Assembly: GCF_001557875.1 (NCBI RefSeq)
Contig: NZ_LNRF01000008.1
Coordinates: 62,001-126,000 of the forward strand
From: Vibrio splendidus
Lineage (GTDB): Bacteria; Pseudomonadota; Gammaproteobacteria; Enterobacterales; Vibrionaceae
DNA length: 64,000 nucleotides
Direction of reading: 5' to 3'
A program made the position numbers and the translations under genes. Below, one piece after another: positions 15,461-24,114 of this stretch (position 1 is its first letter; every line of letters begins with the position of its first letter). Under the pieces are notes generated by a model. It was not told the DNA's origin. It saw only the letters and a program-made list of their open reading frames with translations, and searched no databases.

Positions 15461-16444
15461 TTACTTGAATTGTTTAAGGAAACGAAGGTCGTTCTCGAAG
15501 AACGCACGAAGGTCATTTACGCCGTAACGAAGCATCGTTAGACGCTCTACACCCATACCGAATGCAAAACCAGAGTATTTCTCAGGGTCGATGCCAACAG
15601 AGCGAAGTACGTTAGGGTGAACCATGCCACAGCCTAGAACTTCTAGCCATTTGCCATCTTTACGTTTCACGTCAACTTCAGCTGAAGGCTCTGTGAACGG
15701 GAAGAATGAAGGACGGAAACGCACTTCAACTTCTTCTTCAAAGAAGTTACAAAGGAAATCGTTAAGAATGCCTTTAAGTTGTGCGAAGTTTACGTTCTCA
15801 TCAACTAACATACCTTCCACTTGGTGGAACATTGGCGTGTGAGTTTGATCGTAGTCGTTACGGTAAACACGACCCGGAGCAATGAAGCGGAATGGCGGTT
15901 TGCCGTTTTCCATCGTACGGATTTGAACACCAGAAGTGTGCGTACGTAGCATTAGATCAGGGTTGAAGAAGAAAGTATCGTGATCAGTACGAGCTGGGTG
16001 ATCGTCTGCGATGTTTAGTGCATCAAAGTTGTGGAATGCATCTTCGATCTCAGGGCCAGACTCAGTGTTAAAACCAAGCTCACCAAAGAACTGTTCGATA
16101 CGCTCAACTGTGCGAGTAACTGGGTGAAGACCACCGTTCTCAATGCGACGACCTGGTAGGCTCACATCGATAGTTTCTTCAGCTAGTTTCGCTTCAAGCT
16201 CTGCACGTTGTAGTGCGTCTTTGCGAGCTGCGATCGCTTGTTGAACAGCACCTTTCGCTTTGTTGATCTCTTGACCAGCAGTGCGACGCTCTTCAGGTGG
16301 AAGTTTACCTAGGCTTTGTAGTTGAAGAGTTAGTTCACCCTTCTTACCTAAATACTGAACTCGCACTTCATCAAGTGCGACTAACGAATCTGCTGTATCA
16401 ATAGCAGTCGTTGCATTAGCAATGATCTCTTCTAGATGTTGCAT
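15461..16444 (-). CDS. pheS: Phenylalanyl-tRNA synthetase alpha subunit
   Basis: This is the catalytic subunit of PheRS. I chose the ATG at 16444 because it gives 327 residues, the E. coli length, with the expected MQHLEEI-type coiled-coil N-terminus and GAGG five bases upstream. The frame stays open for 31 more codons upstream. The class II catalytic core begins near GGLHPVTRTVERIEQFF. Motif 2 lies around FRFIAPGRVYRND, and motif 3 near GFAFGMGVERLTMLRYG. The upstream open stretch contains no run of Phe codons, so an E. coli-type pheM attenuator is not visible here. Confidence 0.97.
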   Translation of the reverse strand: MQHLEEIIANATTAIDTADSLVALDEVRVQYLGKKGELTLQLQSLGKLPPEERRTAGQEINKAKGAVQQAIAARKDALQRAELEAKLAEETIDVSLPGRRIENGGLHPVTRTVERIEQFFGELGFNTESGPEIEDAFHNFDALNIADDHPARTDHDTFFFNPDLMLRTHTSGVQIRTMENGKPPFRFIAPGRVYRNDYDQTHTPMFHQVEGMLVDENVNFAQLKGILNDFLCNFFEEEVEVRFRPSFFPFTEPSAEVDVKRKDGKWLEVLGCGMVHPNVLRSVGIDPEKYSGFAFGMGVERLTMLRYGVNDLRAFFENDLRFLKQFK

Positions 16445-16610
16445 CATTTCCTCATCTACCAGTTGGTAGTGTCCGTATCGGATGATTAGTTTTTTTAGAT
16501 AGCTACACATAGTAATCAAACACGCAACCAATGCCAAATTGAATCGTTAAAAGAGCAAGTTATTGACTAAAAACACGGCAAATTTAACAGGATATTAATG
16601 AGGAGTAAGA

Positions 16611-16640
16611 GGAAGTGGCACAAATACGAGTGCCACTCCT
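16611..16640 (-). terminator. Hairpin between the diguanylate cyclase and pheS
   Basis: AGTGGCAC (16614-16621) and GTGCCACT (16630-16637) form a perfect 8-bp stem with an 8-nt loop, extended by AGGA/TCCT with one bulge. It lies downstream of the diguanylate cyclase stop and upstream of pheS, both on the minus strand. The following bases are pyrimidine-rich but not a clean T run, so it may be a weak terminator or a leader structure. Confidence 0.45.
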
Positions 16641-16659
16641 TTGTTTGGAAGTGAGCGGG

Positions 16660-16773
16660 GCTCTAGATTTGCAGAGAGCTGAGTTCTAAATCTCAAGTGA
16701 ACCGAGATCTAAAACTAAAGCGAACTTAGATCTGAACTTCAAATAAACCAGTTTTAAATCTGAATCGAACAAA
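16660..16773. repeat. Degenerate 23-bp tandem repeat, five units
   Basis: Units start at 16660, 16683, 16706, 16729 and 16752. Each opens with a TCTAAATCT-like core and most carry a GAACC/GAAC near the end. The last unit covers the final codons and stop of the diguanylate cyclase gene (stop at 16754-16756). The array therefore looks like successive duplications of that gene's 3' end into the intergenic space. Confidence 0.6.
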
Positions 16774-17863
16774 CGCTGTTTTTACCTGCGTTTTTCGCTA
16801 AATAGACGGACTCATCGGCGGCTTTAATTAACTCGTTCATTGAGCCGAATTCTTGGGTTATTTCAGCCACACCGACACTAATACTGCCAATCCAAACTTG
16901 ATGGCTGGTTTCAACCTCTAATTCAGACACTTTCTGGCGAGCCGTTTCCGCGATGTGCATGCCACCTTTGAGGTCGGTGTTAGGGCAAATAACCAAGAAC
17001 TCATCGCCACCTAACCGGCAAACAATATCATCATTACGGAACGTATTTTTCAGTTCACGCGAGAGGGTTTGTAGAACCAAGTCACCTGCATCATGACCAC
17101 TGGTGTCATTAATGCGCTTGAAGTTGTCGGCATCAATCATAATGCACACTAAAGGCATACCCAGTTCTTTGGAGTCTTGCCAATGTAGCGCTAACTGTTT
17201 AAAGGCACTGCGGCGGTTAGGCAAATGAGTGAGTGAGTCTGTTAACGACAGTTCTTCAAGCTTCTTACTCGCTCGTTTCAATTCTGCCGTCCGTTCCTCG
17301 ACTTTGTCTTCGAGTAACTGATTGAAGCGTAACAACTGCTTGTTTCGTTCAGAGACTTGTTCAAACAGGCCGTTAAGCGCAGCCAACAGCGGGACAGTCG
17401 CAGAGTCTTGTTGTTTTTCTTCAGCTTCAAAGGCTTGTAGAGGTGTTGCGCCCTCTTCTATGGCGGTCATTTGTCGCGCCATGTTTTGGTCGATGCCGAG
17501 GATGTGGTAAGCAAGCCAATGGATGAGGAAGTCCAATAACTGCCGTGCTGACACCTGATCTTCTTCCAAGATGAACGCTTGCATACTGTAGATATCTTGC
17601 ATAAATACACGATGCACTTTGATGTGTTCTTCTATGTGTAACTCATACACACCGCAATCTCTCATCAAAGATTCTTCTTCTTTAAAGTGAAATTCGGCAT
17701 AGCGTGTGAGATCAAGTAAAGCGATGTTAATGTCGTCTATAGAGATTGTATTCTCTGACAAAAGATTTCCGTAGTGGTTGATAAAACCAACAAGGTATTG
17801 ATGTTGTTCATCGACAACACCAATGCCTGTTTCAAAGTTTTGATCCCAATTAAATAAACTCAT
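16754..17863 (-). CDS. Bacteriohemerythrin-GGDEF diguanylate cyclase
   Basis: From the ATG at 17863 (AAGGG upstream) the protein has 369 residues. The N-terminal hemerythrin domain has a full set of candidate diiron ligands: His21, His59-x3-Glu63, His76/His80/His84, His115 and the pair His120-x4-Asp125. A coiled linker (about 165-205) leads to a GGDEF domain with intact GGDEF at 285-289 and an inhibitory-site RxxD at 276-279. It should therefore make c-di-GMP and be subject to product inhibition. V. cholerae VC1216 (Bhr-DGC), also upstream of pheS, has this architecture, and its diiron centre responds to oxygen and redox state. An in-frame start 14 codons earlier is less likely. Confidence 0.92.
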   Translation of the reverse strand: MSLFNWDQNFETGIGVVDEQHQYLVGFINHYGNLLSENTISIDDINIALLDLTRYAEFHFKEEESLMRDCGVYELHIEEHIKVHRVFMQDIYSMQAFILEEDQVSARQLLDFLIHWLAYHILGIDQNMARQMTAIEEGATPLQAFEAEEKQQDSATVPLLAALNGLFEQVSERNKQLLRFNQLLEDKVEERTAELKRASKKLEELSLTDSLTHLPNRRSAFKQLALHWQDSKELGMPLVCIMIDADNFKRINDTSGHDAGDLVLQTLSRELKNTFRNDDIVCRLGGDEFLVICPNTDLKGGMHIAETARQKVSELEVETSHQVWIGSISVGVAEITQEFGSMNELIKAADESVYLAKNAGKNSVCSIQI

Positions 17864-18065
17864 AGATCCCTTAGGGCCGATACCACCAGCACAATTCACA
17901 TGCATATTCGGAGGTTATAGATACTCAAAAAATATAACCATCTTACCTGTGGGACTATTCGATTATTTGCTCTATTTTATAAAAAGATGACGTTGAACAT
18001 TATAAATATAGCGCGTCTTAAATCTGAGACGTTCCCTTTAACAAGAACGCCCCACCAAACTAACA

Positions 18066-19298
18066 CTAGAAATAATATTCCAACGCTACCTCAACAAAAT
18101 CATCCTTACGAGCGAAGAACAATAAGTCTTCTGGGGTTTCGTTCTCAAACAACCAAGCGTTTAATCGCCACTTGAGATTGTTGTTGATGCGGCTTGATGC
18201 TTCTAGCTTCGCGCTGTAGACATCGCTGTTATCTAAGTCTTGAGTGATGCCTGTAAGTACTTCGGTGCCGTCTTCATCATTCAAGGCGAAACGTGCACCA
18301 AGAAACACATCGTTTTGGCCGATGGTTTGGGCGTTGTTGCCTCGGCTGTCATACAAGTATTCCGCAATGAAGCCGATGTCCCAGTACGATTCAAGCGCTC
18401 CAACCCAAGTGTATTCAAAGCCTGTTGCGACGCCTGTGTGGTTGTCGTAACTATCGCGATAAATGCTTTCCAGCTTCCATAACCAGTCACCGATAATGCC
18501 CTGCACATCCAGTCCGAAGTGCTGCATTTGCGCGTAGTATGGCTTGAGTTGGTTGCCTTGCACACGGTAATAAGGGTCGCGGTTTGTGCCGCCTAAGTAA
18601 CTTAAGCCGACATCCCAATCACCGTACATTTGGCTATAACGCAATGCCACATCGACGTGCTTTTCTTCTCTCGAAGATTCGTAAAGTGCATCATCGGATA
18701 CTGGCACTGTTGGCCTTAATCTGCCGTCTTCCCCAGCGAAGGTACGCTCACGAAAATACGGCAGTAGCATGGCGTCTATGGTTCCCCAGTCTTTTATCGA
18801 GGTGAAGTGCACCATTGGCTGACCCAGTTTCGATTCACCATCGACCGATTCAATGGCATCGGTTTGGTTTACCACATCCACCAAGTGCGCCGATTCGGTC
18901 ACGCCCCAAAACACCTTGCCGACACCAGCTCGCAGTTCGTAATCATCCCAATACGTGAGGTACAGAGCTTCTCGAACGTCGCCATGAGTTCGCTCATCGT
19001 CTTCACTGTCTAACCGATAAAACGGCGTGAAGGTAAAGCTGCCGTTGCCCTCTTGTTGTTCCCAATAAAACTCTGGCTGCAATACCAGTGAGCTTTGCCC
19101 TTTATCTTGTCCTTGTAAGCCGTCGCTAAAGAACTGCCTGTGTTCAAGGTTAACCTGCCCTGCGAGTTCTGGGGTGACTTGTTCTACGAACTCAGAGCTA
19201 AAGCCTGCCGCCACACATGGCAACGACACCTGCATAAGCCCAACTGTCGCTGCCAAGGTTAAAGATAACTGCGTTCCTGTTAACACAATCCTTTTCAT
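18066..19298 (-). CDS. Outer-membrane beta-barrel protein of RND operon
   Basis: This 410-residue protein has a signal peptide (cleavage near CVAAG, about residue 31). It then has many alternating hydrophobic/aromatic strands and ends in ALEYYF, a C-terminal aromatic typical of barrels inserted by BAM. The family resembles the barrel-like proteins that accompany MMPL/RND permeases and LolA-like periplasmic proteins. It is the last gene of the set, 9 nt after the LolA-like gene. It may provide the outer-membrane exit or acceptor for whatever the permease moves. No specific substrate can be read from the sequence. Confidence 0.75.
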   Translation of the reverse strand: MKRIVLTGTQLSLTLAATVGLMQVSLPCVAAGFSSEFVEQVTPELAGQVNLEHRQFFSDGLQGQDKGQSSLVLQPEFYWEQQEGNGSFTFTPFYRLDSEDDERTHGDVREALYLTYWDDYELRAGVGKVFWGVTESAHLVDVVNQTDAIESVDGESKLGQPMVHFTSIKDWGTIDAMLLPYFRERTFAGEDGRLRPTVPVSDDALYESSREEKHVDVALRYSQMYGDWDVGLSYLGGTNRDPYYRVQGNQLKPYYAQMQHFGLDVQGIIGDWLWKLESIYRDSYDNHTGVATGFEYTWVGALESYWDIGFIAEYLYDSRGNNAQTIGQNDVFLGARFALNDEDGTEVLTGITQDLDNSDVYSAKLEASSRINNNLKWRLNAWLFENETPEDLLFFARKDDFVEVALEYYF

Positions 19299-19307
19299 AT
19301 TCTTGCC

Positions 19308-20099
19308 TTACTTTGCACGTTTCAGTGTGTTTTTCTGGAAATCTTTGTCCTTAAGACCGGTTTGGAACGCTAAATCTGTCGTGGTTAAAACGGTGCTTTT
19401 GCCTGTTTGATGGTTTTGCATCGACATTGTGTGCGCGCGCCAGTATTGGTTTAGGTATTGTTTGTAGTCTTGGAACGAGAGGGTTTTCAGTAATGCGCCT
19501 TTACGGTCGTAAAACTCCACTTGAACGGGGCGGTAATATTGTTGGTCTAGCCATACTTTCTGCATGGTGTAGCCAGAGTTTTTATCGGTCGGTACTTGCT
19601 CCAAGACAAAGGTATCGACGCCTTCCAGGTTCGCGTCTTCAATGTAGTTGAAGGTGTACTTTTCTAGTTCAAACGAGCTTAAATCTTCATAAGCAAATTC
19701 ACTGCCCATAAACGGGCCTGATTTGTTACGTGAAGAGATGCGTTTGACACGTTTCAGAGCAGGTAAATACAGCCATTGGTCATCCGATTTAGAGATGTGT
19801 GAATGGTTTAAGAAAGCCGTGCCTTTTACGTCACGTGGCTCATCAAAAATGGTTAAGCCTTTGTCGCCATCGTCATCGACTTCTAATGATTTCAATCGCA
19901 TCAAGCGCGTGCTGCTTTCGCCCTGTTTATTGCGAAGTAGCATTTCCATGGTTGCGACAGAATCACCCCACCCCATATCGACGGCTTTGCGTTGCTCGGC
20001 TATTTCTAGGCCTTTCGCTGGGTCTGCTAATGCTGGGAAAGCAGCGAATGAGCTCAGCGTGAATAATGTAGTAACGAGAGTTTGTTTAACGCTTTTCAT
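19308..20099 (-). CDS. LolA-like outer membrane lipoprotein-sorting family protein
   Basis: This periplasmic protein of 263 residues has a signal peptide ending in ALA at about residue 25. The core contains WLYLPALKRVKRISSRNKSG and PFMGSEFAYEDLSS, hallmarks of the LolA-like family that travels with MMPL-type RND permeases. These proteins have a half-barrel that can hold a lipid. It lies between the permease (44 nt upstream) and the barrel protein, suggesting a three-part route for a hydrophobic compound across the periplasm. This role is inferred from context. Confidence 0.85.
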   Translation of the reverse strand: MKSVKQTLVTTLFTLSSFAAFPALADPAKGLEIAEQRKAVDMGWGDSVATMEMLLRNKQGESSTRLMRLKSLEVDDDGDKGLTIFDEPRDVKGTAFLNHSHISKSDDQWLYLPALKRVKRISSRNKSGPFMGSEFAYEDLSSFELEKYTFNYIEDANLEGVDTFVLEQVPTDKNSGYTMQKVWLDQQYYRPVQVEFYDRKGALLKTLSFQDYKQYLNQYWRAHTMSMQNHQTGKSTVLTTTDLAFQTGLKDKDFQKNTLKRAK

Positions 20100-20143
20100 A
20101 AATATCTCCTTGAGTCAGCCCACCGTAGCGGGCTGACGATTCC

Positions 20144-22612
20144 TTATTTGGTCGATGTAGTCAGTTCGCCAGCTGGGTTAGCTTGCGCTGATTTAGATGG
20201 CTCTGTTTTAGACGGTTGCGATTCGTGCTGAGGTTTATCTGAGTAGTGCGTCTGCTTGTCGAAGATCATCAGCAAGCTCGGTAGCAAGATGAAGTCGACC
20301 ACCAGCGCAATGAAAATCACAATCGCGCTGAGCAAGCCCATGTCGGAGTTAAGTCTGAAGCTCGACATCGCCAGCACCGAGAAGCCCGCAACAAGCACGA
20401 CCGTGGTGATCCACAATGCGCGTCCGACGGTGTGAAAAGCGTATCGAACCGCTTCTTCTGCTGATTTTTCTTCCATTCTGGCGCGCTGGTATTTACTCAA
20501 GAAGTGCACCGCATCATCAACCACGATACCCAACGTGAGCGTGACCACGACAGACAAACCGAGGTTGATTTCACCGGAGATGAGCGCCCATAAACCAAAG
20601 CCAATAATCGCCGGGGCAATATTTGGTACTAGGCTAATCATGCCTAAGCGAACCGAGCGCAATGCAAAGATCATCAAGCCAGAGATAAGCACTAAGGTGA
20701 TAGGCAGAGTTGATAGCATGCTCGCCATGTTGGTTTCGCCAATGTGAGCAAACATCAGTGATGGGCTCGACGCGACCACTTCATATTGCGGCGCATTAGC
20801 GGCAAACCATGAGTAAATGCGCTCTTCGAGTTCCACTAGCTCAACGCTGCCAAGGTTGTCGACGGTCAGCACCATTTTGATCGAGGACTTATCGACGTTG
20901 ATCTGGTTGTTCAAGTCCAAACCATACGGCAAAGACATCTCGTAAAGCAGCAGATATTGCGCTGCAAGTTCACGGTTAAGCGGTAGTTTGTAGTAGCTTT
21001 CATCGTCGCCATGCATGTTCTTGTTCAAGCGCATGTAAACATCAGAAAGTGTTGCGACATGGTCGGTTTCAGGTTGGACGCGTAGCCACTCAGTAAAGTC
21101 ACCAATCGCTTGTAAGAACACAGGATCAGCAATCGCTTGAGACTCGTTGGTTTTCACCGCGATACTGAGAGTCGTCATGCCGCTTACGGTCTCTTCCATG
21201 AAGTCGGCCGCTTGTCTGAATTCACTTGAGGTATCGAAATACTTCACCGACTCATCGTTCACTTTGTTGAGTGGAATTAACGCAGCAGCTCCGACAATCA
21301 CAAGAGTTGAAACAGGCAGCAGTGCTTTGCGGTTAGCAACGACAAAATCACCGAGCTTATCCATAAAGGTGACTTTGTCTGCCGCCTTAGGATTGGCAGA
21401 TAGACGTTTAACTGGCAGCAGTTTTAACAATACAGGCAACATAGTTACAGATAGGAAACATGCGATAAGTACGCCTAGTGCCGACAAGTTACCGAAATCA
21501 CGCAGCACTGGAGAGTCCGACATGTTCATCATCAAGAAGCCGATCGCAGTGGTCACTGAGGTGATTAGAATCGGCATCGCATTGAGCTTGATGCTGTATT
21601 GAATGGCTTGTGCTTTCTCCATCCCGCGTTGCATCGCTTGTCTCATGGTCACAATCACGTGAACACAATCGGCCACCGCCAAAGTTAAAACCAAGGTAGG
21701 AACATTTACGGTTGCTGTGCTGAGGAACATCCCTGCCCAGCCAGACAAGCCCATGGTCGCGACAATTGAAGAGATGATCACAACTAAGGTCGCAAGCACG
21801 CTAAAGAAGGAGCGCAGCATGAAGGTCAGGAACACCAACACTACTAGCAGCATTAATGGCACCAACGTTGAGCTGTCTTCTTGAGCCGAGGTCATAAATG
21901 CGTTGTTCATGGCTATGATGCCCGCTTTATGGAATTCGACATTCGGGTACTGAGCTTGGTACTTGCCAATCATGGCGTTGATGGCCGTAATCACCTCTTG
22001 CACTTCCGCGGTTTTATCCACTTCTGGCAATTGCACGGTGACGTTCACAATGGTCACGTCGCCAGAGGCTGACACCAAGGCATTCTTAAGCAGTGGTTCG
22101 TTTAGGGCGATCTGTTTGACTTTGGCGATTCGCTCGGGCGTGTGCTCGTATTCTTCATACAGCAGGTCTTCCACTAAGAGGTCATCTTCAATGGCTTCGG
22201 TATGCTGATAATTGGCAAGGGAATCGACACGGCTTGAGTACGGGATCTGCCACGCATCGACCGTGAGGTTTTGAATTAAGGTGAGAGTTTCTGGGGTGAA
22301 GACATTGCCATCTTCAGGGGCGACAACAATCGCAAGGTTGTCGGTTTTTGCAAAGGTCGTTTGGATTTCATCGAACGCCATCAACTGTTTGTTGGTGCCT
22401 TCGAAGAAGATATTGTAGTCCCCTCTAAAGTAGAGGTTCTTTGCCCCTAATGCAGAGAGAATGATGATTGAAAAAACCACCAGCAGAACGATAAACGAAC
22501 GCTTGGTCGGTATTGAGTGCCAACTGTTATTTAGATCCCCGTTTGCGCTATCGACGTTACGGTTATCTCGATTTGGGTGATCGAAAGCTGGCTTCTGGCT
22601 GTCATGTTCCAT
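20144..22612 (-). CDS. MMPL/RND-type permease
   Basis: From the ATG at 22612 (GGAG six bases upstream) the protein has 822 residues. It shows the RND/MMPL layout: TM1 near residue 30, a large periplasmic loop, a bundle of five or six spans (SSD-like), then the pattern repeated. The repeat pair is visible as ADCVHVIVTMRQAMQ in the first half and VDDAVHFLSKYQRAR in the second. Both contain the charged Asp expected for proton relay. An earlier ATG at 22684 is in frame but would place a 13-bp operator inside the coding region. It heads an operon with the LolA-like and barrel genes, controlled by the TetR gene just upstream. Probable lipid or hydrophobic compound transporter. Confidence 0.85.
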   Translation of the reverse strand: MEHDSQKPAFDHPNRDNRNVDSANGDLNNSWHSIPTKRSFIVLLVVFSIIILSALGAKNLYFRGDYNIFFEGTNKQLMAFDEIQTTFAKTDNLAIVVAPEDGNVFTPETLTLIQNLTVDAWQIPYSSRVDSLANYQHTEAIEDDLLVEDLLYEEYEHTPERIAKVKQIALNEPLLKNALVSASGDVTIVNVTVQLPEVDKTAEVQEVITAINAMIGKYQAQYPNVEFHKAGIIAMNNAFMTSAQEDSSTLVPLMLLVVLVFLTFMLRSFFSVLATLVVIISSIVATMGLSGWAGMFLSTATVNVPTLVLTLAVADCVHVIVTMRQAMQRGMEKAQAIQYSIKLNAMPILITSVTTAIGFLMMNMSDSPVLRDFGNLSALGVLIACFLSVTMLPVLLKLLPVKRLSANPKAADKVTFMDKLGDFVVANRKALLPVSTLVIVGAAALIPLNKVNDESVKYFDTSSEFRQAADFMEETVSGMTTLSIAVKTNESQAIADPVFLQAIGDFTEWLRVQPETDHVATLSDVYMRLNKNMHGDDESYYKLPLNRELAAQYLLLYEMSLPYGLDLNNQINVDKSSIKMVLTVDNLGSVELVELEERIYSWFAANAPQYEVVASSPSLMFAHIGETNMASMLSTLPITLVLISGLMIFALRSVRLGMISLVPNIAPAIIGFGLWALISGEINLGLSVVVTLTLGIVVDDAVHFLSKYQRARMEEKSAEEAVRYAFHTVGRALWITTVVLVAGFSVLAMSSFRLNSDMGLLSAIVIFIALVVDFILLPSLLMIFDKQTHYSDKPQHESQPSKTEPSKSAQANPAGELTTSTK

Positions 22613-22627
22613 CACAGTCTCCATTTG

Positions 22628-22640
22628 TGACGATTCGTCA
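22628..22640. promoter_or_regulatory. TetR operator candidate next to the permease start
   Basis: TGACGATTCGTCA is a perfect palindrome around one base. It lies 16 nt upstream of the permease ATG at 22612. The same motif recurs at 22740 and 23694. Confidence 0.65.
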
Positions 22641-22739
22641 TAGTTGTGTCTTAAAAAGCCAGCCGAAGCTGACAAAAGACACAATGCTTAGTCATACACT
22701 CAAGAAAACCAAAACCACACTAGGCTAAACTTAAGTTTA

Positions 22740-22752
22740 TGACGAATCGTCA
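22740..22752. promoter_or_regulatory. TetR operator candidate between tetR and permease
   Basis: TGACGAATCGTCA is a perfect 13-bp palindrome in the gap between the TetR stop (22796) and the permease start. It is the likely main control site of the permease operon. Confidence 0.65.
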
Positions 22753-22795
22753 CTAATGGTTATTAATAAACCCACATGAGTGGGTTTAATGGAAG

Positions 22796-23581
22796 CTATC
22801 GACCTACAGATTCTAAGTAGGCAATCTCTTCGCTGAACAGTTCTTGTTCTACACGACGCCAAGTTTTGCGGTAGTCCCAATCAGTAGAAAGAGGCTGCCA
22901 GTTGAGGCCGTCTAGTAGCATGTTCGCGTTGTATAATACTGAATACGGGTCTTGTAACCGCTTAATACAATGACTGTTTGAAGCATTCTGTGACAAGGCA
23001 TTTGAACCAAATGCGATTGACCAGTTTGCAAACACGATGGCGTCTGAACCCATACCAGAAGGGAACTTTAGGTCACCAGCATCGACTGCTTGGTTAACCA
23101 TTAAATCGGCTTGTTCAATCACCAATTCTTCCAGTTCGTTCATCTCTGCTACGCGTGCACTAGACGCTTTCTCTAGTACCCACGGGCTTTTTGCCATGAT
23201 CGCACAGGTTGATAGTACCGGCTCCATGCGAACATAGATTCGGTAAGCAACGTGTAATGCAACGACCTTTTCACGTGTGTTGCCTTCAAACTCTCCAGAA
23301 CGAGCAAACATTAATGCTTCGGCCTTTAAAGAGTGAATACACAAGGCTAAAACTACGTCTTCTTTGCTGCAAAAGTGATTGTATATTGTACCTTTTGAAT
23401 AAGAACTCGCTGCCGTTAGCTTATCCATCGTGAGGTTTCCGAACCCTTGTTCTCGAACCAGATCTTTTGCTAACAACATCAATTCTACTTCTCGGTCTGC
23501 GATAGACTGTTGCTTTTTAGACAACACGCCTTTGCAACCAAAGATACCTTGTTTATCGCCTTTACAACCAAAGCCAAACAT
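22796..23581 (-). CDS. TetR family regulator of the permease operon
   Basis: This 261-residue protein has a helix-turn-helix near residues 50-72 (NLTMDKLTAASSYSKGTIYN), followed by HFCSKEDVV, typical of TetR proteins. The odd part is the N-terminus, in which GCKG occurs twice (residues 5-8 and 15-18) before LSKKQQS. The pair of Cys-Lys motifs is not part of the usual fold and might bind metal or sense redox state. The gene is upstream of and co-oriented with the permease operon. Copies of one palindrome lie before both this gene and the permease, so it most likely represses both. Confidence 0.85.
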   Translation of the reverse strand: MFGFGCKGDKQGIFGCKGVLSKKQQSIADREVELMLLAKDLVREQGFGNLTMDKLTAASSYSKGTIYNHFCSKEDVVLALCIHSLKAEALMFARSGEFEGNTREKVVALHVAYRIYVRMEPVLSTCAIMAKSPWVLEKASSARVAEMNELEELVIEQADLMVNQAVDAGDLKFPSGMGSDAIVFANWSIAFGSNALSQNASNSHCIKRLQDPYSVLYNANMLLDGLNWQPLSTDWDYRKTWRRVEQELFSEEIAYLESVGR

Positions 23582-23693
23582 AATTTCTCAGTCCGTATTT
23601 TAGCTTAGCTATCATCTAAGCTTCGCCAGTATTTAAAACACTCCTATCCAATATATTAACACGAATAGTAAATTCATGTAGTTAACCATTTTG

Positions 23694-23723
23694 TGACGCT
23701 TCGTCATTTCTGACCTATCGTCA
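23694..23723. promoter_or_regulatory. Two operator candidates upstream of tetR
   Basis: TGACGCTTCGTCA (23694-23706) and the weaker TGACCTATCGTCA (23711-23723) start 17 nt apart, about 110-140 nt upstream of the TetR ATG at 23581. They match the palindromes in front of the permease, consistent with autoregulation. Confidence 0.55.
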
Positions 23724-24114
23724 TAATAGCGCAAATATTGATCATATCAAGGTGTTTTATAAATTAAATACAGTTAATGAATATATAGATGGGTGGATAG
23801 GGAGTCGATAAGACAATCATCAATAGTCGACCTTAAGAGAAGACCCGTATTTTGACCTACAGAATGCGAAAGTGAATTGGTCATTTTTAACCGAACAAAG
23901 AATGTCGTCACTTTAAGCTGCTATGCGCATTCATGCCCAATTATTCCTAGCGTCAACCACAAGAATGAATGACTGTAGGCTTACTTTTTAGGGCAGACGT
24001 CTCCTTATGGTCAATATTTGGCTTACTAATGCCGTTTTCTGTTAAGTTGCTATAAATTCGGTAAGGGGTGACTTACAATAGTGACAACGACTTACCTTTT
24101 TTGAGAACACGATA
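23724..24114. other. Intergenic stretch with no gene seen
   Basis: This AT-rich gap lies between the divergent tetR and dnaT-like genes. I find no convincing ORF, RNA gene or hairpin in it. It must hold the promoter of the dnaT-like gene, but I cannot place -35/-10 boxes with confidence. Confidence 0.4.

Noticed and set aside
16445..16537. pheM-like leader or longer PheS N-terminus
   Set aside because: The frame is open upstream of pheS, but there is no Phe-codon run and no clear terminator/antiterminator pair, and the ATG at 16444 gives the normal PheS length and has a ribosome site.
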